Shown here: piece by piece, positions 46,685-56,160 of the stretch | Layout: each line of letters opens with the position of its first letter | Numbering within the stretch: the stretch's first letter is position 1 | Assembly (NCBI RefSeq): GCF_019457915.1 | Contig: NZ_JAHZSS010000018.1 | Span: forward strand, 1-64,000 | DNA from: Neiella holothuriorum | GTDB taxonomy: Bacteria; Pseudomonadota; Gammaproteobacteria; Enterobacterales; Neiellaceae | Length of the DNA: 64,000 nt | Reading direction: 5' to 3' | Made by a program: the position numbers and the translations under genes | Notes under the pieces: model-generated | The model's input: the letters and a program-made list of their open reading frames with translations, nothing else | Told to the model about the DNA's origin: nothing | The model's database searches: none

Positions 46685-46715
46685 CAAATAATTGCCTTTT
46701 GATGGCAATTATTTG
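46685..46715. repeat. 12-bp perfect inverted repeat upstream of the octaheme gene
   Basis: CAAATAATTGCC / GGCAATTATTTG with a 7-nt loop, about 100 nt upstream of the cytochrome ATG. No T-run on either side, so it looks more like a regulator site or an mRNA hairpin than a terminator. Confidence 0.6.
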
Positions 46716-46753
46716 TTAAAAAATTACAACTGCATGTTTTATAAGGAAAAAGA

Positions 46754-46786
46754 CATCGACGATGCGACCCAATTACATCGTCGATG
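46754..46786. promoter_or_regulatory. Paired CATCG-N-CGATG palindromes between glpX and the octaheme gene
   Basis: CATCGACGATG at 46754-46764 and CATCGTCGATG at 46776-46786. Each is itself a near-palindrome and the two are perfect inverted copies with centres 22 bp apart, about two helical turns. This suits two dimers of one regulator; it could also be a hairpin ending glpX-side read-through. Confidence 0.5.
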
Positions 46787-46834
46787 ACCATTGATAGTGC
46801 TATTTAAAGCTCGCGAATGCAGGCTTTGGTTCGT

Positions 46835-47842
46835 TTAATCAATCCACTGATGCAGCTCGGGCGATTTCTTATCAATTTTATGGATGGAATGAATACGTCG
46901 AATCGTGCGCGATTTACCGCGGATTAGCAGGGTTTCAGTTTCCGCTAAATTGCCTTTACGCGAGACGCCTTCGAGCAAATCACCTTTCGTAATTCCTGTC
47001 GCTGCGAAAATCACCTGATCGGAACGGGCCATATCGTTCAATGCTAAGACTTGATTTGGCACTACGCCCATGTTGCGGCAGCGTTCAGATTCCCAACCTG
47101 CCAAAATTCGGTTTTCTTCGGTGTCGCCTTTGGCTTCGGTTCGCAACATTAGACGGCCTTGCATATCGCCATCCAACGCTCTGATCACTGCAGCTGATAC
47201 CACACCTTCGGGGGCGCCACCAATGGTGTACATGACGTCCACTTCGCTTCGCGGCATACAGGTTAAAATCGACAACGCGACGTCGCCATCGGGCGCGGCA
47301 AACACGCGAACGCCTAATTCATGCAATTGTTTGATGATGGGATCGTGACGTGGTTTTGCCAGTGTTGCCACGGTTAGCTCTGACAAGGGTTTGTTGAGTG
47401 CTTGCGCCACCGCTTCTATGTTTTCTAGTAATGGCTTATTAAGATCAATGACGCCTTTAGCGCCAGGGCCTACCGCGATCTTTTCCATGTACATGTCTGG
47501 CGCTTTGAGGAAGCTGCCTTTTTCGCCCACGGCGAGTACGGCGAGCGCATTACTTTGCCCCATTGCGGTCATTCGGGTGCCTTCAATCGGGTCGACAGCA
47601 ATATCCACTGCGTCGCCGCCTTGGCCAACATGTTCGCCAATATAAAGCATGGGCGCTTCATCAATTTCGCCTTCGCCGATGACAATTTCACCGTCAATTT
47701 CAATTTGATTCATGACGATGCGCATGGCGTTGACGGCCGCTTCGTCAGCTGTATTTTTATCGCCCCGGCCGAGGTGCTTGTAGCCCGCAAGAGCTGCGGC
47801 TTCGGTCACTCGGGAAAATTCGATGGCCAATTCTCGTTTCAT
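46835..47842 (-). CDS. glpX: Class II fructose-1,6-bisphosphatase
   Basis: 335 residues with GlpX signatures: IGEGEIDEAPMLYIGE, DPIEGTRMTAMGQSNALAV and GGAPEGVVSAAVIRAL, plus the Li+-sensitive phosphatase metal site. It dephosphorylates fructose-1,6-bisphosphate in gluconeogenesis. No glpF or glpK is beside it. Transcribed divergently from avtA across a 160-bp gap. Confidence 0.96.
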   Translation of the reverse strand: MKRELAIEFSRVTEAAALAGYKHLGRGDKNTADEAAVNAMRIVMNQIEIDGEIVIGEGEIDEAPMLYIGEHVGQGGDAVDIAVDPIEGTRMTAMGQSNALAVLAVGEKGSFLKAPDMYMEKIAVGPGAKGVIDLNKPLLENIEAVAQALNKPLSELTVATLAKPRHDPIIKQLHELGVRVFAAPDGDVALSILTCMPRSEVDVMYTIGGAPEGVVSAAVIRALDGDMQGRLMLRTEAKGDTEENRILAGWESERCRNMGVVPNQVLALNDMARSDQVIFAATGITKGDLLEGVSRKGNLAETETLLIRGKSRTIRRIHSIHKIDKKSPELHQWID

Positions 47843-48005
47843 AATGTGTGTGATTTTTGGTTATGTCTGTTGGAAGAACCATAGTATGCCTGAGCTGCTT
47901 CGCCATAAATAGCAGCGCAGATCAGGAACAGGTTAGATTTATCAACAAATTGGCCAACCACGCAGGGGCATGTATGCTTATGCGAATTTTTGCGATCTTG
48001 GGTTC

Positions 48006-49259
48006 ATGATGCAGTCTGATTTTGCCAACAAGTTTTTGCAGCATTCGGCCATTACTGAGTTGATGGATGATCTTAATGCCGGCATGCAAGGCGATGGAAT
48101 GCTGATGCTTGGCGGTGGCAATCCTGCACAGATCCCCGAAGTAGCAACGAAATTGAAGGCTCATCTACAACAAGCGTTAGACGATGGCTCGTTGGTGCAG
48201 TCATTAATGAACTACGATGGCCCACAAGGCAAAGATAGTTTTCGACAAGCGCTGGCGGCACTGCTCAGCCAACAATTTGACTGGGACATTAGTGCTGATC
48301 ACATCGCCCTGACGAATGGGTCTCAAAGTGCGTTCTTCTACCTGATGAACCTCTTTGCCGGCACCTCGGCGGATGGTGTTAAAAAGAAAGTACTGTTGCC
48401 GGTGTGTCCCGAATATATTGGTTATGGCGATTTAGGTCTGGAAGATGACCTATTTGTAACGGTGAAACCGCGCATAGAATTGTTGCCTGAGCGCCAATTT
48501 AAATATCACCCCGACTTCGACAAATTACCTATGGATCATTCCATTGGCGTGGTGTGTTTGTCACGACCGACTAACCCGTCGGGTAATGTCATTACTGACC
48601 AAGAGTTGGCTCGGCTTGATCGATTGTGCCGTGATGCCAATATCCCGCTACTCCTCGATAATGCCTATGGTGCACCGTTTCCAAACATCATGTTTGAGTC
48701 AGCCTCGCCCATCTGGAATGACAACATTGTGCTGTGCCTGAGTTTGTCGAAGCTGGGGTTGCCGGGTGCTCGCTGCGGCATCGTGGTTGCCAAGCCTGAA
48801 ATTATCAATGCGATTAGTAATCTCAACGGCATTATGGGGTTGGCTCCGGGCAGCATTGGCCCTATCGTTGCTCAGCACTGGGCTGCAACAGGAGAGTTGC
48901 TGACTTTGAGCGAGCAAGTCGTCAAGCCTTACTATCAGCAGCGCGCCGAACGTGCCGCGAATTGGCTTAAACAAGCGATCCCAGATCCTCGATTCCGGAT
49001 CCACAAACCAGAAGGCGCCATCTTCCTGTGGTTGTGGTTTGACGAATTGCCGATCACCAGTCGAGAACTCTACCAGCGGCTTAAGCAGCAAGGGTTATTG
49101 TTGGTTGCTGGCGAGCACTTCTTTCCTGGCTTGGCTGAACCATGGCCTCATTGCCAACAATGTATCCGCTTGTCATACGCCGGTCCTGAAGCTGATGTAA
49201 AACGAGGGATCGAAATTCTAGCTCGGACGGTGACTGAGCTATATGGCAATTCGAAATAA
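48006..49259 (+). CDS. avtA: Valine-pyruvate aminotransferase
   Basis: 417 residues of fold type I PLP enzymes, AvtA branch: LMDDLNAGMQ, MLGGGNPAQIPEV, NYDGPQGKDSFRQAL, CLSRPTNPSGNV and the PLP lysine in LSLSKLGLPGARCG. It exchanges the amino group between alanine and 2-ketoisovalerate. ATG 48006 or 48009 fits the family start (QSDFANKFLQHSAITELM); the longer frame from 47970 is rejected as it lies in the divergent promoter region. Confidence 0.93.
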   Translation: MMQSDFANKFLQHSAITELMDDLNAGMQGDGMLMLGGGNPAQIPEVATKLKAHLQQALDDGSLVQSLMNYDGPQGKDSFRQALAALLSQQFDWDISADHIALTNGSQSAFFYLMNLFAGTSADGVKKKVLLPVCPEYIGYGDLGLEDDLFVTVKPRIELLPERQFKYHPDFDKLPMDHSIGVVCLSRPTNPSGNVITDQELARLDRLCRDANIPLLLDNAYGAPFPNIMFESASPIWNDNIVLCLSLSKLGLPGARCGIVVAKPEIINAISNLNGIMGLAPGSIGPIVAQHWAATGELLTLSEQVVKPYYQQRAERAANWLKQAIPDPRFRIHKPEGAIFLWLWFDELPITSRELYQRLKQQGLLLVAGEHFFPGLAEPWPHCQQCIRLSYAGPEADVKRGIEILARTVTELYGNSK

Positions 49260-49333
49260 CGTAATAGTGAATATTTATGCGTTTTTTTTGAATTAAATGC
49301 GCTAGGTCAGTATTTTTGCAACGCCAAGATCTT

Positions 49334-49339
49334 TATAAT
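49334..49339 (+). promoter_or_regulatory. Likely -10 element of serC-serA
   Basis: A consensus TATAAT about 61 nt before the serC ATG. No strong -35 at the ideal 17-bp distance (TATTTT at 49311-49316); a TTGCAA lies too close. Confidence 0.45.
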
Positions 49340-49399
49340 CCCCTTCTTTTTTAAATCCATGCGTCATTCCGAACGACAGTGTCACGGAGCTAAGCCACT

Positions 49400-50518
49400 A
49401 TGACTAAACCACAATTAAAACCTGCCAACCCTAATTTCTCGTCTGGCCCTTGCGCCAAGCGCCCAGGCTACGATGCGAGCAAGCTGGACTTGAGCACCTT
49501 GGGCCGCTCTCACCGCTCTGCGGTTGGTAAAGCTGCGTTGCAGCAGGCTATTGAACAAACTAAACAAGTGTTGCAACTGCCAGCTGACTATCGCGTGGGC
49601 ATTGTTCCTGCGTCTGATACCGGTGCGATGGAAATGGTCATGTGGTCAATGCTGGGTGAACGCCCAGTGGATGTCTTTGCATGGGAATCTTTTGGTAAAG
49701 AGTGGCTCACAGACGTCACCAAACAATTGAAGATTGAAAGCAACACTTACACCGCCGATTACGGTCAGCTGCCCGATCTAAGCCAAGCGAACCCTGACAA
49801 TGATTTGATTTTTACTTGGAATGGCACAACTTCAGGTGTTTGTGTGCCGAATGCTGATTTTATTAGCGATGATCGCAATGGCCTGTCGATTTGTGATGCG
49901 ACCTCTGCTGTTTTTGCCATGGAGATGCCATGGGAAAAGCTCGATGTCATTACCTTTAGCTGGCAGAAAGTACTGGGTGGTGAAGGCGCTCATGGTGTGG
50001 TTATTTTAAGCCCGAAAGCGGTAGCTCGTTTAGAAAGCTATACGCCAAGCTGGCCACTACCAAAAATCTTCCGTTTAGCCAAAGGCGGCCAATTAATCGA
50101 AGGTATTTTCAAAGGCGCCACGATCAACACGCCATCGATGTTGTGTGTAGCCGATGCCATTGATGCCATGAGCTGGGTTGAATCCCTTGGCGGAGCGCCG
50201 GGATCTATTGCTAAATCAAAGCAAAACCTCGCAGCCGTTGAGCAGTTTGTTGCTGCCAATGACTGGATTGATTTCTTGGCTGAAACGGCCGAAACCCGCT
50301 CAAACACGTCTGTTTGCTTGAAACTCGATGCAACCGCAGAGCAAGTCAAAGCGCTGGTCAAATTACTGGCTGATGAAGGTGTTGCTTATGATATTGGCGC
50401 CTATCGTGACGCGCCAGCAGGCTTGCGCATTTGGTGTGGTGCTACCGTTGAAGAAAGTGATTTACAAGCCATGCTGCCTTGGTTGGCATGGGGCTACCAG
50501 CAAGTGACCGCCGCTTAA
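49400..50518 (+). CDS. serC: Phosphoserine aminotransferase, alphaproteobacterial/archaeal type
   Basis: 372 residues, a class V PLP aminotransferase. It begins [19 protein letters not shown] and contains [37 protein letters not shown] and the PLP lysine in [17 protein letters not shown]. This is the style of the SerC family typical of alphaproteobacteria and methanogens, different from the ~360-residue SerC usual in gammaproteobacteria. It makes phosphoserine from 3-phosphohydroxypyruvate. The next gene, 27 nt away, is SerA, the preceding step, which supports the assignment. Confidence 0.9.
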   Translation: MTKPQLKPANPNFSSGPCAKRPGYDASKLDLSTLGRSHRSAVGKAALQQAIEQTKQVLQLPADYRVGIVPASDTGAMEMVMWSMLGERPVDVFAWESFGKEWLTDVTKQLKIESNTYTADYGQLPDLSQANPDNDLIFTWNGTTSGVCVPNADFISDDRNGLSICDATSAVFAMEMPWEKLDVITFSWQKVLGGEGAHGVVILSPKAVARLESYTPSWPLPKIFRLAKGGQLIEGIFKGATINTPSMLCVADAIDAMSWVESLGGAPGSIAKSKQNLAAVEQFVAANDWIDFLAETAETRSNTSVCLKLDATAEQVKALVKLLADEGVAYDIGAYRDAPAGLRIWCGATVEESDLQAMLPWLAWGYQQVTAA

Positions 50519-50545
50519 TTGATCATCAGACAAGGAATATAAAAA

Positions 50546-51715
50546 ATGCGTTCAATTCGTACTTATAACGCGATTAGCCAAAAAGGTCTGGTGTTATTCC
50601 CAGAAGCACAATACAAAGTCGATAGCGTGGTGGGTGAGCCCGATGCCATCATGCTACGTTCACATAACCTTCATCAGGAAACCTTCCCTGAGAGTGTTAA
50701 AGCCATTGCCCGCTGTGGTGCCGGCGTGAATAACATTCCGGTCGAAGCTTGCACCAAGCAAGGCATTGTGGTGTTTAACACGCCTGGCGCAAATGCCAAC
50801 GCGGTTAAAGAGTTGGTGCTTGCGGGCATGTTGCTGGCGTCACGCAACTTGTTAGATGCAGCCAATTTCAGCCAAGCACTTGATACCACATTAGAAACCG
50901 GCGACTTCAACAAGAAAGTAGAAGCGGGTAAGAAGAAATTTGTTGGTTCAGAGCTCGCAGGTAAAACCTTGGGTGTCATTGGTTTGGGGGCGATTGGTGC
51001 CAACATTGCGCATGCTGCGTTAGCACTGGGCATGAACGTCGTTGGCTATGACCCTGTGCTATCTGTTGAAGCCGCATGGCGCTTATCATCGGATGTTGAA
51101 CGTGCAGATAACTTACCGTCGCTGCTAGCACGTTGTGATTATGTGTCATTGCACGTTCCGGCCAATGAGCACACCAAGAATATGCTCAACGCAGAAAACC
51201 TAGAGCAAGCCAAACGTGGTTTGGTATTACTGAACTTTGCTCGAGGCTCTGTGGCAGAAGAAGCGGCCGTATTAAACGAACTCGAAAACAACCGCATTCA
51301 CAAATATGTTTGTGATTTCCCATCACCAGCTTTAATGGGCCGAGATGATGTGATCTTGTTGCCGCACTTAGGTGCGAGTACCGGTGAGGCGGAAGACAAC
51401 TGCGCTGAAATGGCTGCTCGCCAACTAATGGATTTCCTGAAAAATGGTAATATCCAGAATTCAGTCAACTTCCCGAATTTGCGCTTGGAGCGCAGTGAAG
51501 GGTTCCGCATTACCTTCGCCAATGACAATGTACCGGCGGTATTGAGCCAAGTATTAGCGGTGTTGTCTGAGATGAATATCAACGTCATCGATATGTTGAA
51601 CAAAAGCCGCGGCGAAGTGGCTTACACGATTTTGGATGTTGAGCACCAACCGACAGACGAATTGATTGCGGCAATTGCTGCCGTTGAACACGTATTCCAC
51701 GTTAATACGTTCTAA
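50546..51715 (+). CDS. serA: D-3-phosphoglycerate dehydrogenase
   Basis: 389 residues of the D-2-hydroxyacid dehydrogenase family: NAD motif GVIGLGAIGANIAHAAL near 143, LLNFARGSVAEE with the catalytic Arg and LLPHLGASTGEAEDN with the catalytic His, followed by a C-terminal ACT domain (FRITFANDNVPAVLSQVLAVL) that normally binds serine. Slightly shorter than E. coli SerA (410). Oxidises 3-phosphoglycerate in the first step to serine. Co-directional with serC and followed by a strong terminator. Confidence 0.93.
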   Translation: MRSIRTYNAISQKGLVLFPEAQYKVDSVVGEPDAIMLRSHNLHQETFPESVKAIARCGAGVNNIPVEACTKQGIVVFNTPGANANAVKELVLAGMLLASRNLLDAANFSQALDTTLETGDFNKKVEAGKKKFVGSELAGKTLGVIGLGAIGANIAHAALALGMNVVGYDPVLSVEAAWRLSSDVERADNLPSLLARCDYVSLHVPANEHTKNMLNAENLEQAKRGLVLLNFARGSVAEEAAVLNELENNRIHKYVCDFPSPALMGRDDVILLPHLGASTGEAEDNCAEMAARQLMDFLKNGNIQNSVNFPNLRLERSEGFRITFANDNVPAVLSQVLAVLSEMNINVIDMLNKSRGEVAYTILDVEHQPTDELIAAIAAVEHVFHVNTF

Positions 51716-51738
51716 AGCCAGTCAATTTGTCGATAATT

Positions 51739-51765
51739 AAAAAAGGAGCCTGAGGCTCCTTTTTT
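51739..51765. terminator. Terminator of serC-serA
   Basis: AAAAAGGAGCC / GGCTCCTTTTT around a three-base loop; works in both directions and may also stop the convergent FIST gene. Confidence 0.92.
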
Positions 51766-51815
51766 GTTGCGCCTATCACGGCTCGTTTTAGGCGAATGTT
51801 TTCATTGAAGCAATG

Positions 51816-54311
51816 CTAAAGTGGCTGCGGTTGGCCTAAATAAAAACCTTGTAAGTAGTCCACGCCTAGTTCTTCAACCACGTTACAAACCGCCTCTGAA
51901 TGGACGAATTCAGCAACCGTTTTAATGTTCATATCAGCAAACAACTTGGCCATATTCGACACAATTAAGCGCTGCCGCTGATTACGATCGATATTGCGAA
52001 TCAAACTGCCATCAAACTTAATGACATCAGGCTCTAGCATCAGGATCTCATCAATATTGGAATAGCCAGAGCCAAAATCATCGATGATTAATCGGGTGCC
52101 AAGTCGGCGCAGCGCCGAGCAAATATTTTTCAAATGCAGGTAGTCTTCAATTGCCTCGGTTTCAACGATTTCAATGCCCAATGCAGTTGGGTTTTTGAGT
52201 TGACCAATACGCTGCAGTAACAGTTGCATGGTGTGATCGTTTTGCAGATCTTGAGGTGCCAAGTTAATGGAATAGCGCTGGCCGGTCGCATCCATAAGTT
52301 GACATGCTTGCTCGATGATCTGCCGACTTAATCGGCTGTATAAGTGGGTATCTTGGATCGCGCTAAGGAATTCGCCGGGGCTAATGATTCGGCCCTTATT
52401 GTTAATTCGTACCAAGCATTCGGTTGATGCTTGCTGACGACTACCGGCATGGAAAATGGGCTGGCCGAAGATGCACACTTGCTCCGCAGAGAGCGCCTTA
52501 TTGACGATACACAGCGCATTGATGTGGTGTTCGACCTTGTTGTTGGAGCGATAGAGTTCATCGGCTGTGCACACGACTGTGTTGCGCTGCATGGCTCGGC
52601 GGCGTGCCTCCTGAGCTTTTAAAACTAAATCATGGCCTTTGCCACCTTGCTGTTTGATGTCGAGGTAATCCGCCACACCCGCGGTCAGCGTTAAGTTCAG
52701 CATCACCCCATTGATTTCATGTTCCACATTGAGCGGCTCTGACTCTAGCTCTTCAATTAGGTATTCAATGGAGCGGGCAAGGCTGGCGGTCATGTCATCA
52801 CTCACTTTATGCAAGGTGATGACCCATTCGCTCGGCCCTGTGGAGTAAAGTTGGCCGGTTTGTGGGTAGTCAGCAACCCAACGTTGCAGCTCTTCGGACA
52901 CCTTTCGTAGTGCAATATCCCCAATATGGTGACTATAAAACTCGTTAATTGCCGCTAGGTTGGTCAGCCGAATAGCTACGGCGTGGGTAATGTCCTGTAG
53001 AACTTCACAACTGGCTTGCAATGCCATGTGATTGGGAAGCCCAGTGAGTGCATCTATTTTTAACGACGCCAGCAGTTGTTGGTTTTTGTTTTCAACTTGT
53101 TGTTCTAAGTTCACCGTCATGGTTTCGAGATCGCCTAACGACCGACGAATCATATAGAACAAGTGCGTTAACGAGCTGTGTTGATCGTAAGACTGTGCCT
53201 GCTCTGGTTGCGCCTGTGGCGACTCTGATAAGGCCAAGTAAGTCAGCGTGTGATGGTGCGACTGCGGGCGCTGAATGCCAGAAAATTCACCATGGCAATA
53301 AAAACCAGCGGTAGACGCAATGGCCGCAAATGGTGTCAGTTCGCTGGTGTCACCAAAAGCTAGCTGCGCGCGCGATGCACAGTTGTATATAAAAATGCTC
53401 TGCGGTTGGTAGTTTGTCAGCTGGCGAATATTGTCTTGCTTGTGTTGTTCGGTTAATGACGGATGGCTATACACAAACCACACCGATTCACCTTCCGTAA
53501 TCCCTTCGCTGAAGCTGATGCTGCCATCGTCATGAATGAGCGTTGGTTTGATGATTTTGTGGCTGCGGTGTTCATCGCTCATTAGCGGAAAGTCAGCAAT
53601 TGCTTCGAGTGACACCGGTTGACCGCCATTGAGGTAATGGCAGTATTGCTCGTAGGCAGTACGCTCACCAATGCGGTACAAGCGCTCGCCCTGACTGAAC
53701 CCTGCCGCATGGGCACGACCAATTGGAAACCATTCGCTAAACGCATTATTAACCGCGGTTAGTTGCTCTGAGCACAAACTGACGGCAACAGCCGCTTGAT
53801 GGTGTATTTGATCATTGAGCAGTACCCAAGAGCCTGAAGGAATAGGGGCAGCCTGACCGCCGGCAATAATTAATTGCTGATCTGGTGAACTTAAGCCGTG
53901 CCAAAAAGCTTCGTCATTATACGCGGCATCATCTGCGAACAGGATCAACGCTTTGGTATCGGGTGTTATGAGCTGCTGAGCCAGCTGTTGTCCTACGCTC
54001 GCGATGTCGTCATCTAATTCATGGAATGCCACTTTTAATGTGGTGTGTTCAAAACATGAAACCACCACGGTGATGCCATGCTCTTGCGCCTCCCCCTCAG
54101 CCAATGATTGCTGACTGCTGGCGCCTATGATGTGCGCATCGGGCCAGTGTTCATGTAAAAGCTGGGCGTAGGCCAACGCGTTATCGGCATAGTCGTATGC
54201 GAATAGTTGAATGAGGAGCGCCGAGTGGTGCGCAGGTAAGTGGGCTGATACTTGTGGTAACCAGTCCAGCAATTGCTCAATGCTTTCGATGTGACATGAC
54301 TTGCTTTGCAC
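51816..54311 (-). CDS. FIST-GGDEF-EAL signalling protein
   Basis: 831 residues. N-terminal FIST_N and FIST_C sensor domains (about 1-370; GASSQQSLAEGEAQEHG, GGQAAPIPSGSWVLLND, FIYNCASRAQLAFGD), a coiled coil (NLEQQVENKNQQLLASLK), a GGDEF domain degenerate at its active site (GPSEW) and an EAL domain with ECLVR, EIVETEA and DDFGSGYSN, so possibly only a phosphodiesterase. FIST domains are thought to bind small ligands such as amino acids. No TM segment. GTG 54311 has AGGGA eight bases upstream; a TTG at 54374 is the alternative. Confidence 0.88.
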   Translation of the reverse strand: MQSKSCHIESIEQLLDWLPQVSAHLPAHHSALLIQLFAYDYADNALAYAQLLHEHWPDAHIIGASSQQSLAEGEAQEHGITVVVSCFEHTTLKVAFHELDDDIASVGQQLAQQLITPDTKALILFADDAAYNDEAFWHGLSSPDQQLIIAGGQAAPIPSGSWVLLNDQIHHQAAVAVSLCSEQLTAVNNAFSEWFPIGRAHAAGFSQGERLYRIGERTAYEQYCHYLNGGQPVSLEAIADFPLMSDEHRSHKIIKPTLIHDDGSISFSEGITEGESVWFVYSHPSLTEQHKQDNIRQLTNYQPQSIFIYNCASRAQLAFGDTSELTPFAAIASTAGFYCHGEFSGIQRPQSHHHTLTYLALSESPQAQPEQAQSYDQHSSLTHLFYMIRRSLGDLETMTVNLEQQVENKNQQLLASLKIDALTGLPNHMALQASCEVLQDITHAVAIRLTNLAAINEFYSHHIGDIALRKVSEELQRWVADYPQTGQLYSTGPSEWVITLHKVSDDMTASLARSIEYLIEELESEPLNVEHEINGVMLNLTLTAGVADYLDIKQQGGKGHDLVLKAQEARRRAMQRNTVVCTADELYRSNNKVEHHINALCIVNKALSAEQVCIFGQPIFHAGSRQQASTECLVRINNKGRIISPGEFLSAIQDTHLYSRLSRQIIEQACQLMDATGQRYSINLAPQDLQNDHTMQLLLQRIGQLKNPTALGIEIVETEAIEDYLHLKNICSALRRLGTRLIIDDFGSGYSNIDEILMLEPDVIKFDGSLIRNIDRNQRQRLIVSNMAKLFADMNIKTVAEFVHSEAVCNVVEELGVDYLQGFYLGQPQPL

Positions 54312-54539
54312 GTGCGCGTTCCCTATGACAGCGTTGGGAGTACAGACGATAATGGCATGCAATGATACCGCCAATATGAAAATTTGATTGGCTCGGGATC
54401 ACTGTTTTGTCGATTGCTTTGCTGGTTTGACCGGTGGTGGATAAACCCTCTGCCAATCCGCTGTTGTAGGTCAATTTTTATTGTTTGTTGATGAACTACC
54501 TTCAATGGCAAATGGCGTCTCACATCAAGGAGAACTCCG

Positions 54540-56102
54540 ATGCCGAGAATACCTTATCGCAACGCTTGGCTAGTGGCTTTAGTGTTGGCTTGCTTGGCCG
54601 CAGTTGCACCGATTTATTGCCAAGCCCAAGCCCAAGCCCAAGCCCAAGCCCAAGCCCAAGCCCAAGCCCAAGCCCAAGCTGGGCCCGTTGTGCTGCCGAG
54701 TGAGAAAGAATGGCGCCATCATATCGACCACAATTTAGTACGTTTTTGGATGCAGCCTGAAGCGTATGGCGAGCCTGTTGGCAATTTTCCAACGTTTCGC
54801 TGCTTTGATGGTCAGTTGCCAGATTTGAACAACCTGTGCGATGCCTTGAATCAACCTTGGATCAAACCCTTGCTTGGGCGTCAATATACGCGGATGTTGT
54901 CTCGGCAAACCTTTACCTATGGCGTGATTTACCACCTCACCGGTGATGTAAAAGCGTTGGCGCTTGCCAAAGCTGGCGTTGACTACCTGCTGGCCCAGCA
55001 TCGTGATGAGACAAATGGCGGCTTTGTGAGTTATCTAGAGAATGGTGAGGCAGGATCGAAGTGGCAACAACGAAGCACTCAAGATCAAGCGTACGCATTG
55101 CTCGGACTGGCTTTTTATTATTACCTCACGCGCGATCCTATCGTGGAAAATGTGCTTATCGAGACCCAGGCGTTTATTTTCGACAAGTACCGCAACCAGC
55201 AGAAAAACGAACTCTACTGGGTGATACGCGACAGCGATGAACAAAGCGCTAAACAGCAAGAGCTGGTGGCGCAACTCGATCAGATCAATGCCTATATGCT
55301 GCTGGTGGCGCCATTGCTGCCAGAGCCACATCAAGCCAAATGGAATGCCGACTTGGCTTGGCTGACGGGAGTGTTGATGAACCAATACCATAGTGCAGAA
55401 GAAATGCGATTTTGGGGAGGCATTCACCACCCGGCGGCGAAAGCTAGTTTTGGCCGACATAATGACTATGGCCACACCGTGAAAGGCTATTGGATGGTTT
55501 ACTTGGCGGCTGACTACCTCAAGCTCAATGACTGGAAACAACAAGCCGAGCGTGGAATACGGTTAACGCTTGACCGCGCGACCAATTACATGGCGATTAA
55601 AACCCTGTCTGATCCGGAATATCGCAAGATGCTGTCGGATATTTACGGCGAAGATGGTGAGTTTATGATTTGGCGCGGTGATGAAAATGCTATGTATGCT
55701 TCGTGGTGGCAATGGGCGGAGCTCGATCAAGCGGCGGTAACCTTGGCGCTTTTTGATCCTTCTCTTTTGCAATACCTGACTCACACACTCGATGGGTTTG
55801 TTCGCTTTCGTATGGACCCAGAATACGGTGAAGAAAGGTTTGGTAAACAACACCACTGGAAAAATGGCTACCACACCTTAGAGCATGCCTTGATTTCTTA
55901 TCTTGGCCTTCAGCAATTTGCTGGCGAGCCAGCAACACTATATTTTGCATTGCCGAAAAGCTTTAAGGGAACGGTCGCCCCCTATTTTTTCAAAGCCAAA
56001 GAAAAATCGGTCATGCCGTTACCAGCTGCACCAGAGCAACCAAAATTTAATCGCCAGCGTGTTCAATTTCACTCAATTTATGCGGTTGACGATTTAAAGT
56101 AG
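54540..56102 (+). CDS. Secreted AGE/six-hairpin-fold-like carbohydrate enzyme with a (Gln-Ala)10 linker
   Basis: 520 residues: signal peptide, then (QA)10 immediately after it, then an (alpha/alpha)6-barrel-like body with repeated helix pairs (LARAGVDYLLAQH-like segment near 140, DQAYALLGLAFYYYLT, NAYMLLVAPLLPEP, GHTVKGYWMVYLAADYL, WWQWAELDQAAVTLALF, KNGYHTLEHALISYLG). The outline and FWMQPEAYGEPVGNF suggest the N-acylglucosamine 2-epimerase superfamily, which includes mannose/cellobiose epimerases and isomerases. A periplasmic member is unusual. AAGGAG precedes the ATG. It converges with a GH43 gene, implying sugar metabolism; the substrate is unknown. Confidence 0.72.
   Translation: MPRIPYRNAWLVALVLACLAAVAPIYCQAQAQAQAQAQAQAQAQAQAGPVVLPSEKEWRHHIDHNLVRFWMQPEAYGEPVGNFPTFRCFDGQLPDLNNLCDALNQPWIKPLLGRQYTRMLSRQTFTYGVIYHLTGDVKALALAKAGVDYLLAQHRDETNGGFVSYLENGEAGSKWQQRSTQDQAYALLGLAFYYYLTRDPIVENVLIETQAFIFDKYRNQQKNELYWVIRDSDEQSAKQQELVAQLDQINAYMLLVAPLLPEPHQAKWNADLAWLTGVLMNQYHSAEEMRFWGGIHHPAAKASFGRHNDYGHTVKGYWMVYLAADYLKLNDWKQQAERGIRLTLDRATNYMAIKTLSDPEYRKMLSDIYGEDGEFMIWRGDENAMYASWWQWAELDQAAVTLALFDPSLLQYLTHTLDGFVRFRMDPEYGEERFGKQHHWKNGYHTLEHALISYLGLQQFAGEPATLYFALPKSFKGTVAPYFFKAKEKSVMPLPAAPEQPKFNRQRVQFHSIYAVDDLK
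54621..54680 (+). repeat. Hexanucleotide tandem repeat (CAAGCC)10
   Basis: Ten uninterrupted copies, the last ending CAAGCT, coding for (Gln-Ala)10 right after the signal peptide. The six-base unit means slippage changes linker length by Gln-Ala pairs without a frameshift. Confidence 0.97.
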
Positions 56103-56124
56103 CGTGCTCAACGTTGTGTTTGAA

Positions 56125-56157
56125 AGAAATGGCGGCTGTGCTGGTACCGCCATTTCT
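56125..56157. terminator. Inverted repeat between convergent genes
   Basis: AGAAATGGCGG / CCGCCATTTCT, 11 bp perfect with an 11-nt loop, filling most of the gap between the AGE-like and GH43 stops. Probable terminator for both strands although no T-run follows. Confidence 0.6.
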
Positions 56158-56160
56158 GCA

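Noticed and set aside
46735-46750. NsrR-like half site (ACTGCATGTTTTAT) upstream of the octaheme gene
   Set aside because: Only one half resembles the consensus; the other arm is missing.
54485-54792. Two frames with Ser-Pro or Leu-Gly repeats on both strands
   Set aside because: They are other-frame readings of the CAAGCC repeat inside the AGE-like gene.
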